Origin: a virus | Strand: one strand, 5' to 3' | DNA: 41,036 nucleotides | Virus record (IMG/VR): IMGVR_UViG_3300032006_000024 | Coordinates: 1 to 41,036 of that record | Shown: in pieces, positions 19,041 to 27,508 of the stretch | Layout of the letters: each line of letters starts with the position of its first letter | Numbering within the stretch: position 1 is the stretch's first letter | The notes under the pieces: model-generated | Told to the model about the DNA's origin: nothing | The model's input: the letters and a program-made list of their open reading frames with translations, nothing else | Databases searched by the model: none | Made by a program: the position numbers and the translations under genes

Positions 19041-19059
19041 CATATAATGTATAATCTTG

Positions 19060-19088
19060 TTGACTAAAAGTAAGTTTTATTCTATTAT
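19060..19088 (+). promoter_or_regulatory. Sigma70-type promoter of the capsid unit
   Basis: TTGACT (19060-19065), 17-bp spacer, TATTAT (19083-19088): both boxes match five of six bases. Transcription would start about 19095, inside or just after the SD (GGAGG, 19089-19093) of the scaffold gene, so this transcript would be leaderless or nearly so while read-through messages would use the SD. Two additional perfect TATAAT strings at 19043-19048 and 19050-19055 lack a matching -35. The 9-mer CTTGTTGAC is shared with the region before the endolysin (31236-31244). Confidence 0.6.
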
Positions 19089-19097
19089 GGAGGAAAC

Positions 19098-19817
19098 ATG
19101 AGCGAAAACCAAACGTTCGAGGAAGCTGTTTCAGAAAATCAACTGGAGCAGGCAGAAGGGACTCAGGAAAGCGCACAGGAGACTACTGATGATAGTAGTC
19201 TGACAGCCGATAAAGTTTCGGCAATGCTCGATGAGCGTATGTCCGATGTGTTCGATAAAGTGGACATAGAGTGGCAACGCAGAATGGATAGGAGAGCAAC
19301 TAAGTTAGAGGAGCGTGTACAAAAACAATTACACGCAGCCGATAACCTTATGGCAAACCTGAAAACTCAGGGAGTACAAGTCCCAGAGGAAGCAGTAAAA
19401 GCTGTAAGACAACAGGTAGTAGATGAAGCATATCGACAGCCTGTGGAAACTGACAATAGCTCTCAGAATGGGAATGTAGCGTCTGCAGCAGAGACAGCCT
19501 ATTATCAACAGATAACAGCTGCTGGGAATGCAATGATGGAAAACTTTGGTTTACAGGATGGCGATCCTGAGATTGAAGCTATCAAAACAGATGGTTCACC
19601 TCAAGAATACTACCAGAGCATAACTGAAGCAGGACAGGCTAAAACTAGTAGATTGGCTGAGGAAAACAATAAAAAGACTCCTCCGCAAGCGTCAATTCCT
19701 GGCACTAGTGGTCAACGTGCAGTAGGTACTGCACCACCAAGTAATCCATATACGGTGAACTTGGACAGTCTTTACTCCCAAGCCAATGCAAAGTCTCGTA
19801 AAAATTATGGGACATAA
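19098..19817 (+). CDS. Capsid scaffolding protein
   Basis: This 239-aa protein precedes the major capsid gene, the usual place for a scaffold. The N-terminal 45 residues are very acidic and Q/E-rich, the middle (residues 45-120) is a predicted coiled coil with heptad-like charge pattern (KLEERVQKQLHAADNLMANL), and the C-terminus is polar with a basic end (SQANAKSRKNYGT) suited to binding the capsid interior. Such proteins guide procapsid assembly and are then lost. The start ATG has an optimal SD. First gene of the promoter-bounded capsid unit. Confidence 0.8.
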   Translation: MSENQTFEEAVSENQLEQAEGTQESAQETTDDSSLTADKVSAMLDERMSDVFDKVDIEWQRRMDRRATKLEERVQKQLHAADNLMANLKTQGVQVPEEAVKAVRQQVVDEAYRQPVETDNSSQNGNVASAAETAYYQQITAAGNAMMENFGLQDGDPEIEAIKTDGSPQEYYQSITEAGQAKTSRLAEENNKKTPPQASIPGTSGQRAVGTAPPSNPYTVNLDSLYSQANAKSRKNYGT

Positions 19818-19840
19818 ATAATCTTAAGGGGATTTGAAAA

Positions 19841-20842
19841 ATGGCTTTAACACTAAATGAGCTGTATAAACAAAGCCGAGACTCTCTCCAACAAGGTATA
19901 TTGGCAGACCTTCTGCGTAAATCCGACTTGATCGGATTGGTTCCTTTTCAGAGCGTAAAAGGATTGCGTGTTACTGCAAATCGTTGGCAGGCTGACCAAT
20001 TACCAAGTGTAGCTCACAGGCGCATAGGCGCAAGTTACACTGAGAGTACAGGCAAAACAGAGCAGGTTAGTGAAACTCTTTTCATTCTCGGTGGTGAAAT
20101 CAAGATTGATCGTGTACTAGCTATGGACAAGACGGTTATTGAAGACCCTCTTACCACACAGACTAGACAGAAAGTTGCTGCTATGGCTTACGAATTTAAT
20201 AACGTAGCTATAAACGGTGATCACGCATCTGATCCTGATACCCCAGAGGGTATGTTAAAAAGGGTTTCCAACCTACCAAGTCGGATGTCCATTGACTTGG
20301 CTTCCAGTGGTGACTCTTTGAAAGTATTAGCAAGTACTGCTAATGAAAATTCTTTCCTAGATGCACTTCACAAAGCGTTGAAATATGTTGGACATCGTAG
20401 TTCCGCTTCTGGTGGACCAAGCGATTCTGGCATTAGCGCAATAATAATGAATGAAGCAAGTTACTTGGGCGTAGGACAAGTTCTACGTAGAGTAAGTCTA
20501 CTCGATCAGAATACTGATCAGTGGGATCGTACATTCGATAGTTTCAATGGTGGCGTTTTCGTTGATGTTGGTCTGAAAGCTGACCAAAGCACCGAAATAA
20601 TCACCTCAACAGAAAACCCAGGCGATGGTGGAAGTGACAGTTCCTCAATCTATGTGGCACGTTTCAATGCCGATGACGCATTTAGAGGGTTGCAATTAAA
20701 TGAATTAGCACCTTATGATGTGTCTGCGGAAATGGAAACAGCCCCACAACTACTTCGTAGAATTGATTGGGCATACGGCTTCCAGCAGGTCGGACAATAT
20801 AGCCTTGCTCGTATCAAAGGCTTCAAGATGGCGGCAAGCTAG
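19841..20842 (+). CDS. Major capsid protein, HK97-fold
   Basis: This 333-aa protein follows the scaffold by 23 nt and has SD AAGGGGA. Helical N-terminal arm (LTLNELYKQSRDSLQQGILA), then an E-loop-like region, GGEIKIDRVLAMD near 88-100 resembling the spine and P-domain entry of HK97-type capsid proteins, and a C-terminus ending YSLARIKGFKMAAS. Length is at the usual size for small HK97-fold capsid proteins without a delta domain. It would form the icosahedral shell together with the decoration protein that follows. Confidence 0.85.
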   Translation: MALTLNELYKQSRDSLQQGILADLLRKSDLIGLVPFQSVKGLRVTANRWQADQLPSVAHRRIGASYTESTGKTEQVSETLFILGGEIKIDRVLAMDKTVIEDPLTTQTRQKVAAMAYEFNNVAINGDHASDPDTPEGMLKRVSNLPSRMSIDLASSGDSLKVLASTANENSFLDALHKALKYVGHRSSASGGPSDSGISAIIMNEASYLGVGQVLRRVSLLDQNTDQWDRTFDSFNGGVFVDVGLKADQSTEIITSTENPGDGGSDSSSIYVARFNADDAFRGLQLNELAPYDVSAEMETAPQLLRRIDWAYGFQQVGQYSLARIKGFKMAAS

Positions 20843-20854
20843 GAGGAATGAAAA

Positions 20855-21217
20855 ATGTTTGATAGTAATCTAATGTTCACAGCTGCTGCAGTTACTGCAG
20901 ATGGCAACAGTTCTGTCCTAGATATAGGTGCTACTCCTGCAAACGGTGTTGTAATTGAAGTTGCGGTTACAGCAGTTTCAGGTAGTTCGCCTACTATGGA
21001 TATTGTTGTTCAGGAAAGTGCCGATAACTCAACCTATAAGGCTCTGGCTACCTTTGATCAGATCACAGCCACTGGTAGACATACTCGTAGGGTACAATCA
21101 AGCAAGAGGTATTTGCGCTTGAACTATGACATTGGTGGATCATCTAGCCCTAGCTTCACAATGGCTAATGGTATTGCCAGTGGTTTCCCTGGACCTGACG
21201 AAACTGTAGTATCGTAG
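20855..21217 (+). CDS. Capsid decoration/stabilisation protein
   Basis: 120 aa, immediately after the major capsid gene with SD GGAGGA. The sequence is beta-rich and short of charged residues, opening MFDSNLMFTAAAVTADGNSS and containing VLDIGATPANG, a pattern found in small phage capsid decoration proteins that follow the capsid gene. Such proteins sit on the outer capsid surface as trimers. A strong hairpin terminator follows (21238-21280), so this gene closes the capsid transcription unit. A tail-type role is less likely given its position. Confidence 0.65.
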   Translation: MFDSNLMFTAAAVTADGNSSVLDIGATPANGVVIEVAVTAVSGSSPTMDIVVQESADNSTYKALATFDQITATGRHTRRVQSSKRYLRLNYDIGGSSSPSFTMANGIASGFPGPDETVVS

Positions 21218-21237
21218 TAGTTAGTAAAAACTAAAAT

Positions 21238-21280
21238 AAGGGCAGATGGCAGAAACTTTGTCCTCTGTCCTTGTTTTTTA
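21238..21280 (+). terminator. Intrinsic terminator after the capsid unit
   Basis: AAGGGCAGA (21238-21246) pairs with TCTGTCCTT (21264-21272) with one G-U pair; inner bases GGCA and TGTC can extend the stem, and a run of six T (21274-21279) follows. It separates the capsid genes from the neck genes and would keep capsid mRNA in excess. Confidence 0.75.
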
Positions 21281-21304
21281 GAACAATATATAAGGAGACT
21301 AAAA

Positions 21305-21724
21305 ATGTCTGAGCATATTATTAACACAAAGGATCGTAATTACAGTGGTAAAACCTTCGGGGTTAAATTTGAAAATGGGTCTGCTGTGGTAAATGATAAT
21401 ACTGTACCTGAGCATTTGGGTCGGCATCCTGAGGAAGTAGCCGATCTTATGAAAAGGGATTTTGATTATGATGTGCGTGAAAGCGGACACACCCAACAGA
21501 CTTTTGCAGTACCCGATTTGCCCTGGAAAGAGGCAAAAAGCAATATGGGTTCACCTTTAGCATCTTGGTCTGATGCTTCAGAAGGCGATACACTTGTGCA
21601 TGATGACTATGGACAAGTAACTGTAGTTAAAGCGAACAAGCGTTCTGCACGAGTAAAAGCCGATAATGGCGAAGTACTATTAGTGCGAGATAAGGATTTA
21701 TTGACTAAGCTAAATATGGAGTAG
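21305..21724 (+). CDS. Head or neck region protein, 139 aa
   Basis: The ATG at 21305 has SD AAGGAGA. The N-terminal half (GKTFGVKFENGSAVV, then HPEEVADLMKRDFDYDV) resembles small proteins between capsid and adaptor genes in several phages that describe a short beta hairpin and a helix. The C-terminal half has a compact beta-rich segment (GDTLVHDDYGQVTVVKANKRS) that looks like a small barrel or KOW-like turn. It ends at 21724, 2 nt before the adaptor gene. No enzyme motif. Probably a virion or head-completion protein; confidence in that role is low. Confidence 0.6.
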   Translation: MSEHIINTKDRNYSGKTFGVKFENGSAVVNDNTVPEHLGRHPEEVADLMKRDFDYDVRESGHTQQTFAVPDLPWKEAKSNMGSPLASWSDASEGDTLVHDDYGQVTVVKANKRSARVKADNGEVLLVRDKDLLTKLNME

Positions 21725-21725
21725 T

Positions 21726-22583
21726 ATGGCCGATTTATTTGACATCCTTTTAGGAGTAGCACGTGACTCTGGAATGTTACGTGAAGGTACTGCTACAGGT
21801 GGATCAACTACTACAATAGTAGATAATGTAGGGCGTGATGAGGATGCTGATGTATTCAATGGAGGAACTGCATTTATAGTCTATGATGCAGGAGGTGCAA
21901 GTGCTGCGCCTGAAGGACAGTCCAAATTAGTTACTGATTTTGCAAGTGGTGGCACTATAACCACACAAGCATTTTCTGCAGCAGTAGTTAGTGGTGACTA
22001 TTATGGTGTAATGAATAAGCGGTATCCACGTTGGGCAATGATCCAAGCCGTAAATGAGTCATTAAGAGATATAGGTAGAGTTGGTACTGTTGACAGTACC
22101 ACGTTAGATACAGCTGCCAGTACACGTGAATATAATCTACCTGTGGTTGCCAAATACGATTTGCGACAAGTGTGGTTAGCGCAAGCTACTACTGCACCGT
22201 TTCGTTGGCGCAGATTACGTACCTGGCGTACTGAATGGACGGCTGGTGGAGCAGTCGGTAAGCTAATATTTGATGAGCAATTACCAGCAGGTTATGGAAT
22301 AAAACTTATTTACATGGCAGAGCATCCTGCTGTACGTGATGATACTGGACAGATCAGTGACTACGTGCCACGTCAGCGTCTGATAGCTGAGGCAGTAATG
22401 CGTCTATATAGATGGCGATTGATAAAAGTCGGCTCGTCTAATGCTACGGCTGTACAACTATTCAATGAAGCTAATGCAAAACTAGAACGCATTAAACGCT
22501 TGTACCCAATACATGAACCTGAAAAACTACCACAATTATGGATGGAAAATAAGCCGTACACTACTATTGAGACGAACGTCTAA
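21726..22583 (+). CDS. Head-tail adaptor (connector) protein
   Basis: 285 aa. The N-terminal part opens with LLGVARDSGMLREGTATGGS, a beta-rich region seen in adaptor-type phage proteins of this arrangement. The C-terminal half (RYPRWAMIQAVNESLRDIG, then a YNLP beta segment and GKLIFDEQLPAGYGIKLIYM followed by two helices) fits an adaptor that binds the portal ring and continues the DNA channel. The family call rests on this layout and on its place between capsid and tail genes; I cannot confirm a precise homologue. The stop overlaps the next ATG (TAATG). Confidence 0.65.
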   Translation: MADLFDILLGVARDSGMLREGTATGGSTTTIVDNVGRDEDADVFNGGTAFIVYDAGGASAAPEGQSKLVTDFASGGTITTQAFSAAVVSGDYYGVMNKRYPRWAMIQAVNESLRDIGRVGTVDSTTLDTAASTREYNLPVVAKYDLRQVWLAQATTAPFRWRRLRTWRTEWTAGGAVGKLIFDEQLPAGYGIKLIYMAEHPAVRDDTGQISDYVPRQRLIAEAVMRLYRWRLIKVGSSNATAVQLFNEANAKLERIKRLYPIHEPEKLPQLWMENKPYTTIETNV

Positions 22584-24499
22584 TGGCACGCTATGGAGGA
22601 CAGGGGTCTAACCCAGCAGGTCGAAATAGATACTCGACCTTAGGTAAAAGCGCATCGCAACAACGTGCCGATACTAGACGGCAGGGAGCTACAGAAAAGC
22701 GTGAAACTGCTTATAGTCCTGCTCCAGTAGCACAAGTTACATCATCATCCTCACCATCTGATTGGCTAGGTCAAAATAATGCAATAGTTGATAGACCACG
22801 TATAAGTCCTTCTACAGTAGTAGGACGTAGATCAGATACTCCTGCACGACCAGGCGATGTTGGAGGTAGTATTGAAGACCAGATCACCTATAATCCACCA
22901 TCTAATGAAAGAAGTCCTGAGCAGTATCAGATGGATCTGGAAAACGAAAGACATGCTGAGGAACAAAAACGAGCCGATACAAGGCGACAACAAGCTCAAA
23001 CGGCAAGACAAAAAGCACGAGAGGGAAAAAGCAGTAAGGCTTCACCAGTTAACACAAAACTTACACGTAGCATTAACAACGTTAGACAAGTTACTGCACC
23101 TAACACTCGTCCTCCAAGAAGCCAATACCAAACACTGAAACCAGCAGAAGGACAACTATCTAGCACAGCTAGGTTAGAAAATGATCAAATTAAGTATTCG
23201 TTACCAAGTCATACACCATTGGTAGAGCTTACAGGTAGGGATAAAACTATAGGTATATCGGGTTCGGGTGGACCAATTAACAAGGGTATGCAGAAAACAT
23301 ATCCAGATCAAGGAGGAGAAGGCCGATTTAGTGTTACTAATATACCTCATGCTGAAGTAAAGACAGATCGGTATTTGCGAGACGATAAATGGTATGAAAA
23401 AGGCGGTTGGAATGCAGCTAAAGGTTATGATTATCAAGGTAACATATTGAGTCCTGATAGACTAGCTGAAAAAGCTGCTGATCGGAAAATATGGTTCGAA
23501 ACACGGGCTAAGGACGCATCAGATTATCAAATAGCAGGAATGGTAGCTGATAGAGTTACAGAGGCAAACCAAAGCCTTGTACATCCTGAGGCATCTAAAG
23601 CTGGTAGCAATCTACATTATTTAAAAAAGCCACATAAAGGTGGACATGGGCAGTCTTACGAGGATCACCTGAAACAAACAGGCGAGCTAGGTTCTGATGT
23701 TACTTACGATATGGTATTAACAGCAAGAGACCACTTTCTCGCTCGATCTGATCTTACTGATGCAGCTAAAGAAATAATCAGAGATACACCAATCGTAGCA
23801 CATACACCAGCGGGAGCAATGGGAGCAAATGCTAGAGGTTTTTATTATAATCCAGACAATAAGGATATGAGTTACCAGGATATAGACCGTTTAGCTGGAA
23901 TATTTGGACATGAGGCAATTCATGTACTAGATGATGTGTCGAAAACTAGCAGAGATCCTGGTGCTGACAAATATATATCAGAACTTAAAGCTGCAGCTGG
24001 TATTGATGATCGCAGTTTTCAACAACTGGTAGCTGATATTACACAACCTGCTTTAGCCAAATATACTGGTCGAGGTGACGATATACCTGAAGCATTATAT
24101 GATCCTACTGACATAAAAGCATGGAATGAAGGTGATTTCGGTGCTTTCTATCCACAGCATCAATATACATACTTTGGCGAACAGAAGGCATGGGCAATAC
24201 CACCTGAATTGCAAGGTAAGTATGACTACTTTACGAAGGATGCCTTCAAATTGCCTGCTGGAACTCGATGGGAATTGTACACCCCCAACGAAGGGAAGCC
24301 TCACCATCGAGATCCAGATGGGAATATTATTTACAAGGAACAGTTTAGAAAATGGCGAGTCGTAGAAAAATCTGGTAGTGAGCCAAGTAATGTACTACCA
24401 CGACAAACTCTACGGTTTACTGGCACAGAAGGACAGACATCATCTGATGATTATAGAGATATAAGAGATTTGTTTCAAGGACAAGCTAGGTATCAATAA
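22583..24499 (+). CDS. Virion-associated protein with zincin motif, 638 aa
   Basis: The first 200 residues are low-complexity, rich in R, Q, S and P (repeats such as QRADTRRQ at about 28 and 130), and look disordered. The second half is folded and contains GIFGHEAIHVLDD, with H443, E444 and H447 forming an HExxH zinc-binding motif; nearby acidic residues could be the third ligand, which I cannot fix. This suggests a zinc metallopeptidase, perhaps for virion maturation or cutting cell-surface material on entry. It is translationally coupled to the adaptor and followed closely by the tail nozzle-like gene. No amidase or transglycosylase motif is visible. Confidence 0.65.
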   Translation: MARYGGQGSNPAGRNRYSTLGKSASQQRADTRRQGATEKRETAYSPAPVAQVTSSSSPSDWLGQNNAIVDRPRISPSTVVGRRSDTPARPGDVGGSIEDQITYNPPSNERSPEQYQMDLENERHAEEQKRADTRRQQAQTARQKAREGKSSKASPVNTKLTRSINNVRQVTAPNTRPPRSQYQTLKPAEGQLSSTARLENDQIKYSLPSHTPLVELTGRDKTIGISGSGGPINKGMQKTYPDQGGEGRFSVTNIPHAEVKTDRYLRDDKWYEKGGWNAAKGYDYQGNILSPDRLAEKAADRKIWFETRAKDASDYQIAGMVADRVTEANQSLVHPEASKAGSNLHYLKKPHKGGHGQSYEDHLKQTGELGSDVTYDMVLTARDHFLARSDLTDAAKEIIRDTPIVAHTPAGAMGANARGFYYNPDNKDMSYQDIDRLAGIFGHEAIHVLDDVSKTSRDPGADKYISELKAAAGIDDRSFQQLVADITQPALAKYTGRGDDIPEALYDPTDIKAWNEGDFGAFYPQHQYTYFGEQKAWAIPPELQGKYDYFTKDAFKLPAGTRWELYTPNEGKPHHRDPDGNIIYKEQFRKWRVVEKSGSEPSNVLPRQTLRFTGTEGQTSSDDYRDIRDLFQGQARYQ

Positions 24500-24501
24500 T
24501 T

Positions 24502-27039
24502 ATGGCTATTACAGTTAATCCTACTACAGCAAATCCTACCCATCATTTGTCACTAGCTGACGGCAGTACAACTATTGGTTTGATAGCTGGTATGGCTAGT
24601 GGTGGAGGTGGATTTACACCTAATATTATGGCAATGAGGCGTGTGCCATATAGACGTAGCGCACTAAAAACGTCTACTGGACAAAGTAAATACGGTGATC
24701 TTGAACCGCCATACAGTGCTATAACACAGTCCGATTGGTTAGGTGGGCGTGGCGTTGAGGGTTTTGAAACTAATAAGAATGCGTTTTATGATAACCACAA
24801 TTCCTGGATGATGACTGAGAACCAGGTAACTTTAGCTCCACAATGGAGTTATGCTACTGGCTATCGTAGCCAAGATATGTCATTACCAGGTAGTGTGACC
24901 TGGACAGGTTTAGTTACTGGTAGTCTGAATGTAGTGAGTTCGTTTAGTGCAAGTGCTTCATATGCTGCAGATAAGGCGCAGGTGTGGATACGTAGAGTAG
25001 GTACTCCAAGTGCTGTCCTTACGTGTCAACTATTAGATGCCAGTGACAGTGTATTAAAAAGTGCTACAGTTAGCACATCGGTAATAACCGATACAGTAAG
25101 TGTATTACACTCGTTTGATTGGTCTACTACACAAAGTCTTTCGTCTGGCACTACTTATAAGATAAAACTAGTTAGTACGGCTGGTACAACAGCTAATCAT
25201 TGGGAGATCGCTACTACTGGTGGCAATCCCTATTATAGGGTGTCTGATGTAGCTGTACCTAGCAAGTGGGTATTTTTCAATTTTAGAAGTGCTTTATATA
25301 GTGTGAAGTCACCTGATGACAGCACTGTTGCACCCAAAGTCTACCTGAATGGTGATCGAGGAGCTGCCGATGATAACAGTGCCAATAAGTTATTGCTCAA
25401 TGATGCCACCAAATCTTGGACTACTAATGAGTGGGCTGGGTCAGTAGTAAAAATTGTCAAAGGACCAGGCAAAAGCGAAACACGTGTAATAGCTAGTAAT
25501 ACAGGTACTGCACTCACCGTATCGCCTGCATTCTATGAAACACATACTACAACTACAGAGTATGTAATTCTAGGTAGCAGTAAGTGGACAGAGATCACTG
25601 GACATGGTCTGACTGAACCTGTAAACAGTGTCGCTCCTGCGGATGATATATGTTATTTTGCACAAGGCGATGATACGGCACTTCGTAGATTTAGGCATTA
25701 CAATAATTCAGGTACGTTTACTGCTGAGTGGGCAGCGGATGGCACTAATAAAGCTGTGTTTTTACACGTATTTAGAGATCAAGTAAATGGATACCAGATA
25801 TGGCGTGCGCTAAACTCAGATAGTAATGGGCATGTTAGTGTTAGTAGAGGACCACAAGTGGCATGGGGAACTAATATCACCTTTGAAAGTGCTATACGTG
25901 TAGGAGCAAACAATGCTCAAATCACTAACCTAATAGACTATGATAATCTTATTTTTACCTTCAAAGAGGATGGTATCTATGCCATCCAAAATGATCTACC
26001 TGACAAACTAAGTGCAGACTTTGGAACACAACTATCTCCTATAAATGGATCAGCTGCTGCAATACATTCTCCATATTTATTCCTGAGCTTTATGTATTCA
26101 GTAGAAAGATTATATGGACGTACGCTCGATGACGTTGGACCAGTCAAAGGTGCTGGAATGCCTGATGGTAGGCAAGGACCAATCACTTCTTTAATGCCAA
26201 TAGTGAAATATATTGTAGCAAGTATGGATGCTGGTGATAGTGGGACTAGTAGTGTGATGATATATGAAAATGCCTGGTCAGAGTTGATGCGTGCGCCTGA
26301 GAGTGGTGAACGTATAAGAACATTGGGATACCAGGTTGTACCTGATAAACCACATAAGATCTGGGTTGGATGCGGTGGCGATCTTATCTCTATACCATAT
26401 CCTGAACGAACATTCAACCCATATCAAGATAGCAATATGACCTACCAACACGAAGGATATTGGATCACTTCCTGGATGGCACAGAATATGGTTGATCTAC
26501 CCAAGTTTTTCAATGAGCTTAAGATATTTTCTGAAAAACTATCCAGCAATATTACCATTGTGGTTGAGTACCAGGTTGATGATGCTACGGATACTAGTGC
26601 ATGGACTAGCTTGGCTACATTTAATACCAGTCCTATTCAAAGTCAAGACATTGGTAGTGGCTCTGTTACAGGTAGACGTATTAGATTGCGGTTTAGAATG
26701 CTAACTAATAGTAATACTGTGTCTCCCAAAGTATCAGCTACAGTTACTGAGATGGTAGCTAAACTTCCTGTCAAGTTCCAGTATCCCACTACTTTCCAGA
26801 TCGGACGTGGTAATGTAAACCTACTTGGGGATGAGGATACACAAGATCCTGGCACTGTAGAGACTCAACTAAAGACATGGGCTGAAAGTGCATCTCCTCT
26901 TACATTACGCACAGTAGATGAATTGACTGATGATCGGACTGTATTTATAGATCCTGCGTCACTTACCATGACACAATACAATCCAGGCGAAACTGATACT
27001 GTACAGTGGGTGGGTAACATGACAATACTAGAGGCATAA
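24502..27039 (+). CDS. Large tail protein, nozzle-like, 845 aa
   Basis: 845 aa of mostly beta structure. Features include an N-terminal segment with RRVPYRRSALKTSTGQ, WTGLVTGSLN and a jelly-roll-like insert near 140-240 (VTWTGLVTG to HWEIATTGG), KSWTTNEWAGSVVKIVKGPG near 310-330, and several short repeats of aromatic-ended strands (for example FRSALYSVKSPDDST, FTFKEDGIYAIQND) compatible with a beta-propeller. In short-tailed phages a protein of this size after the adaptor is the nozzle that closes the tail channel. The assignment is inferred from context and fold impression; a minor tail protein is the main alternative. Confidence 0.6.
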   Translation: MAITVNPTTANPTHHLSLADGSTTIGLIAGMASGGGGFTPNIMAMRRVPYRRSALKTSTGQSKYGDLEPPYSAITQSDWLGGRGVEGFETNKNAFYDNHNSWMMTENQVTLAPQWSYATGYRSQDMSLPGSVTWTGLVTGSLNVVSSFSASASYAADKAQVWIRRVGTPSAVLTCQLLDASDSVLKSATVSTSVITDTVSVLHSFDWSTTQSLSSGTTYKIKLVSTAGTTANHWEIATTGGNPYYRVSDVAVPSKWVFFNFRSALYSVKSPDDSTVAPKVYLNGDRGAADDNSANKLLLNDATKSWTTNEWAGSVVKIVKGPGKSETRVIASNTGTALTVSPAFYETHTTTTEYVILGSSKWTEITGHGLTEPVNSVAPADDICYFAQGDDTALRRFRHYNNSGTFTAEWAADGTNKAVFLHVFRDQVNGYQIWRALNSDSNGHVSVSRGPQVAWGTNITFESAIRVGANNAQITNLIDYDNLIFTFKEDGIYAIQNDLPDKLSADFGTQLSPINGSAAAIHSPYLFLSFMYSVERLYGRTLDDVGPVKGAGMPDGRQGPITSLMPIVKYIVASMDAGDSGTSSVMIYENAWSELMRAPESGERIRTLGYQVVPDKPHKIWVGCGGDLISIPYPERTFNPYQDSNMTYQHEGYWITSWMAQNMVDLPKFFNELKIFSEKLSSNITIVVEYQVDDATDTSAWTSLATFNTSPIQSQDIGSGSVTGRRIRLRFRMLTNSNTVSPKVSATVTEMVAKLPVKFQYPTTFQIGRGNVNLLGDEDTQDPGTVETQLKTWAESASPLTLRTVDELTDDRTVFIDPASLTMTQYNPGETDTVQWVGNMTILEA

Positions 27040-27040
27040 T

Positions 27041-27508
27041 GTGGCAACACGATATAAGTCTAGTGTTTTTACTTGGTCTACTGCTGGTGCTTATAGCGCA
27101 CCAACGCAGGACGGTACGTTTATTGACGATAAGACCCAGGACGAAGGACCTCCGTATTCAATACAAGGCAAATCAGCTTCCGATTTGGAATGGCGAGTAT
27201 ATCAAGCGTTCAAAGAGATAGGAATTCAAGAACAAGATATACAATTCCAGGTATCGTTTTATGGTGGACAAATGCTTCCAGGTGGTATGGTCTTAGATTT
27301 TATTGTGCGTAGATGGCCTGAGAGTATTCCAATAGAAATTGAAGGACAATATTGGCATGAAGGTGAGAAACGTACTTCTGATGAGTTCAAGAGAGCGAGA
27401 TTATTTGAGGAACAGGGTTGGTTGACTCCGTTGGTAACTATTACTGAGTCCGAGATAATGACCGATGATATGGCAGTTAGTGTTGTAAGGGACAAAATAG
27501 GTATGTAA
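27041..27508 (+). CDS. PD-(D/E)XK-type nuclease-like protein in the tail module
   Basis: 155 aa, starting with GTG at 27041 after GAGG. The C-terminal domain has the order of a Vsr/DUF559-like nuclease: a helix (WRVYQAFKEIG), a beta strand ending in acid (VLDF, D86), then IEIEGQYWHEG with E99 and E101 and a following helix (KRARLFEEQGW) and strand LVTITESEI. This resembles the PD-(D/E)XK catalytic core, though the lysine is not clearly placed. A nuclease between tail genes is unusual; it may be a passenger gene. Its stop overlaps the start of the fibre gene (TAATG). Confidence 0.6.
   Translation: MATRYKSSVFTWSTAGAYSAPTQDGTFIDDKTQDEGPPYSIQGKSASDLEWRVYQAFKEIGIQEQDIQFQVSFYGGQMLPGGMVLDFIVRRWPESIPIEIEGQYWHEGEKRTSDEFKRARLFEEQGWLTPLVTITESEIMTDDMAVSVVRDKIGM

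Noticed and set aside
25977-26417. 146-codon ORF on the - strand
   Set aside because: Antisense shadow of the nozzle-like tail gene; no SD or motif.
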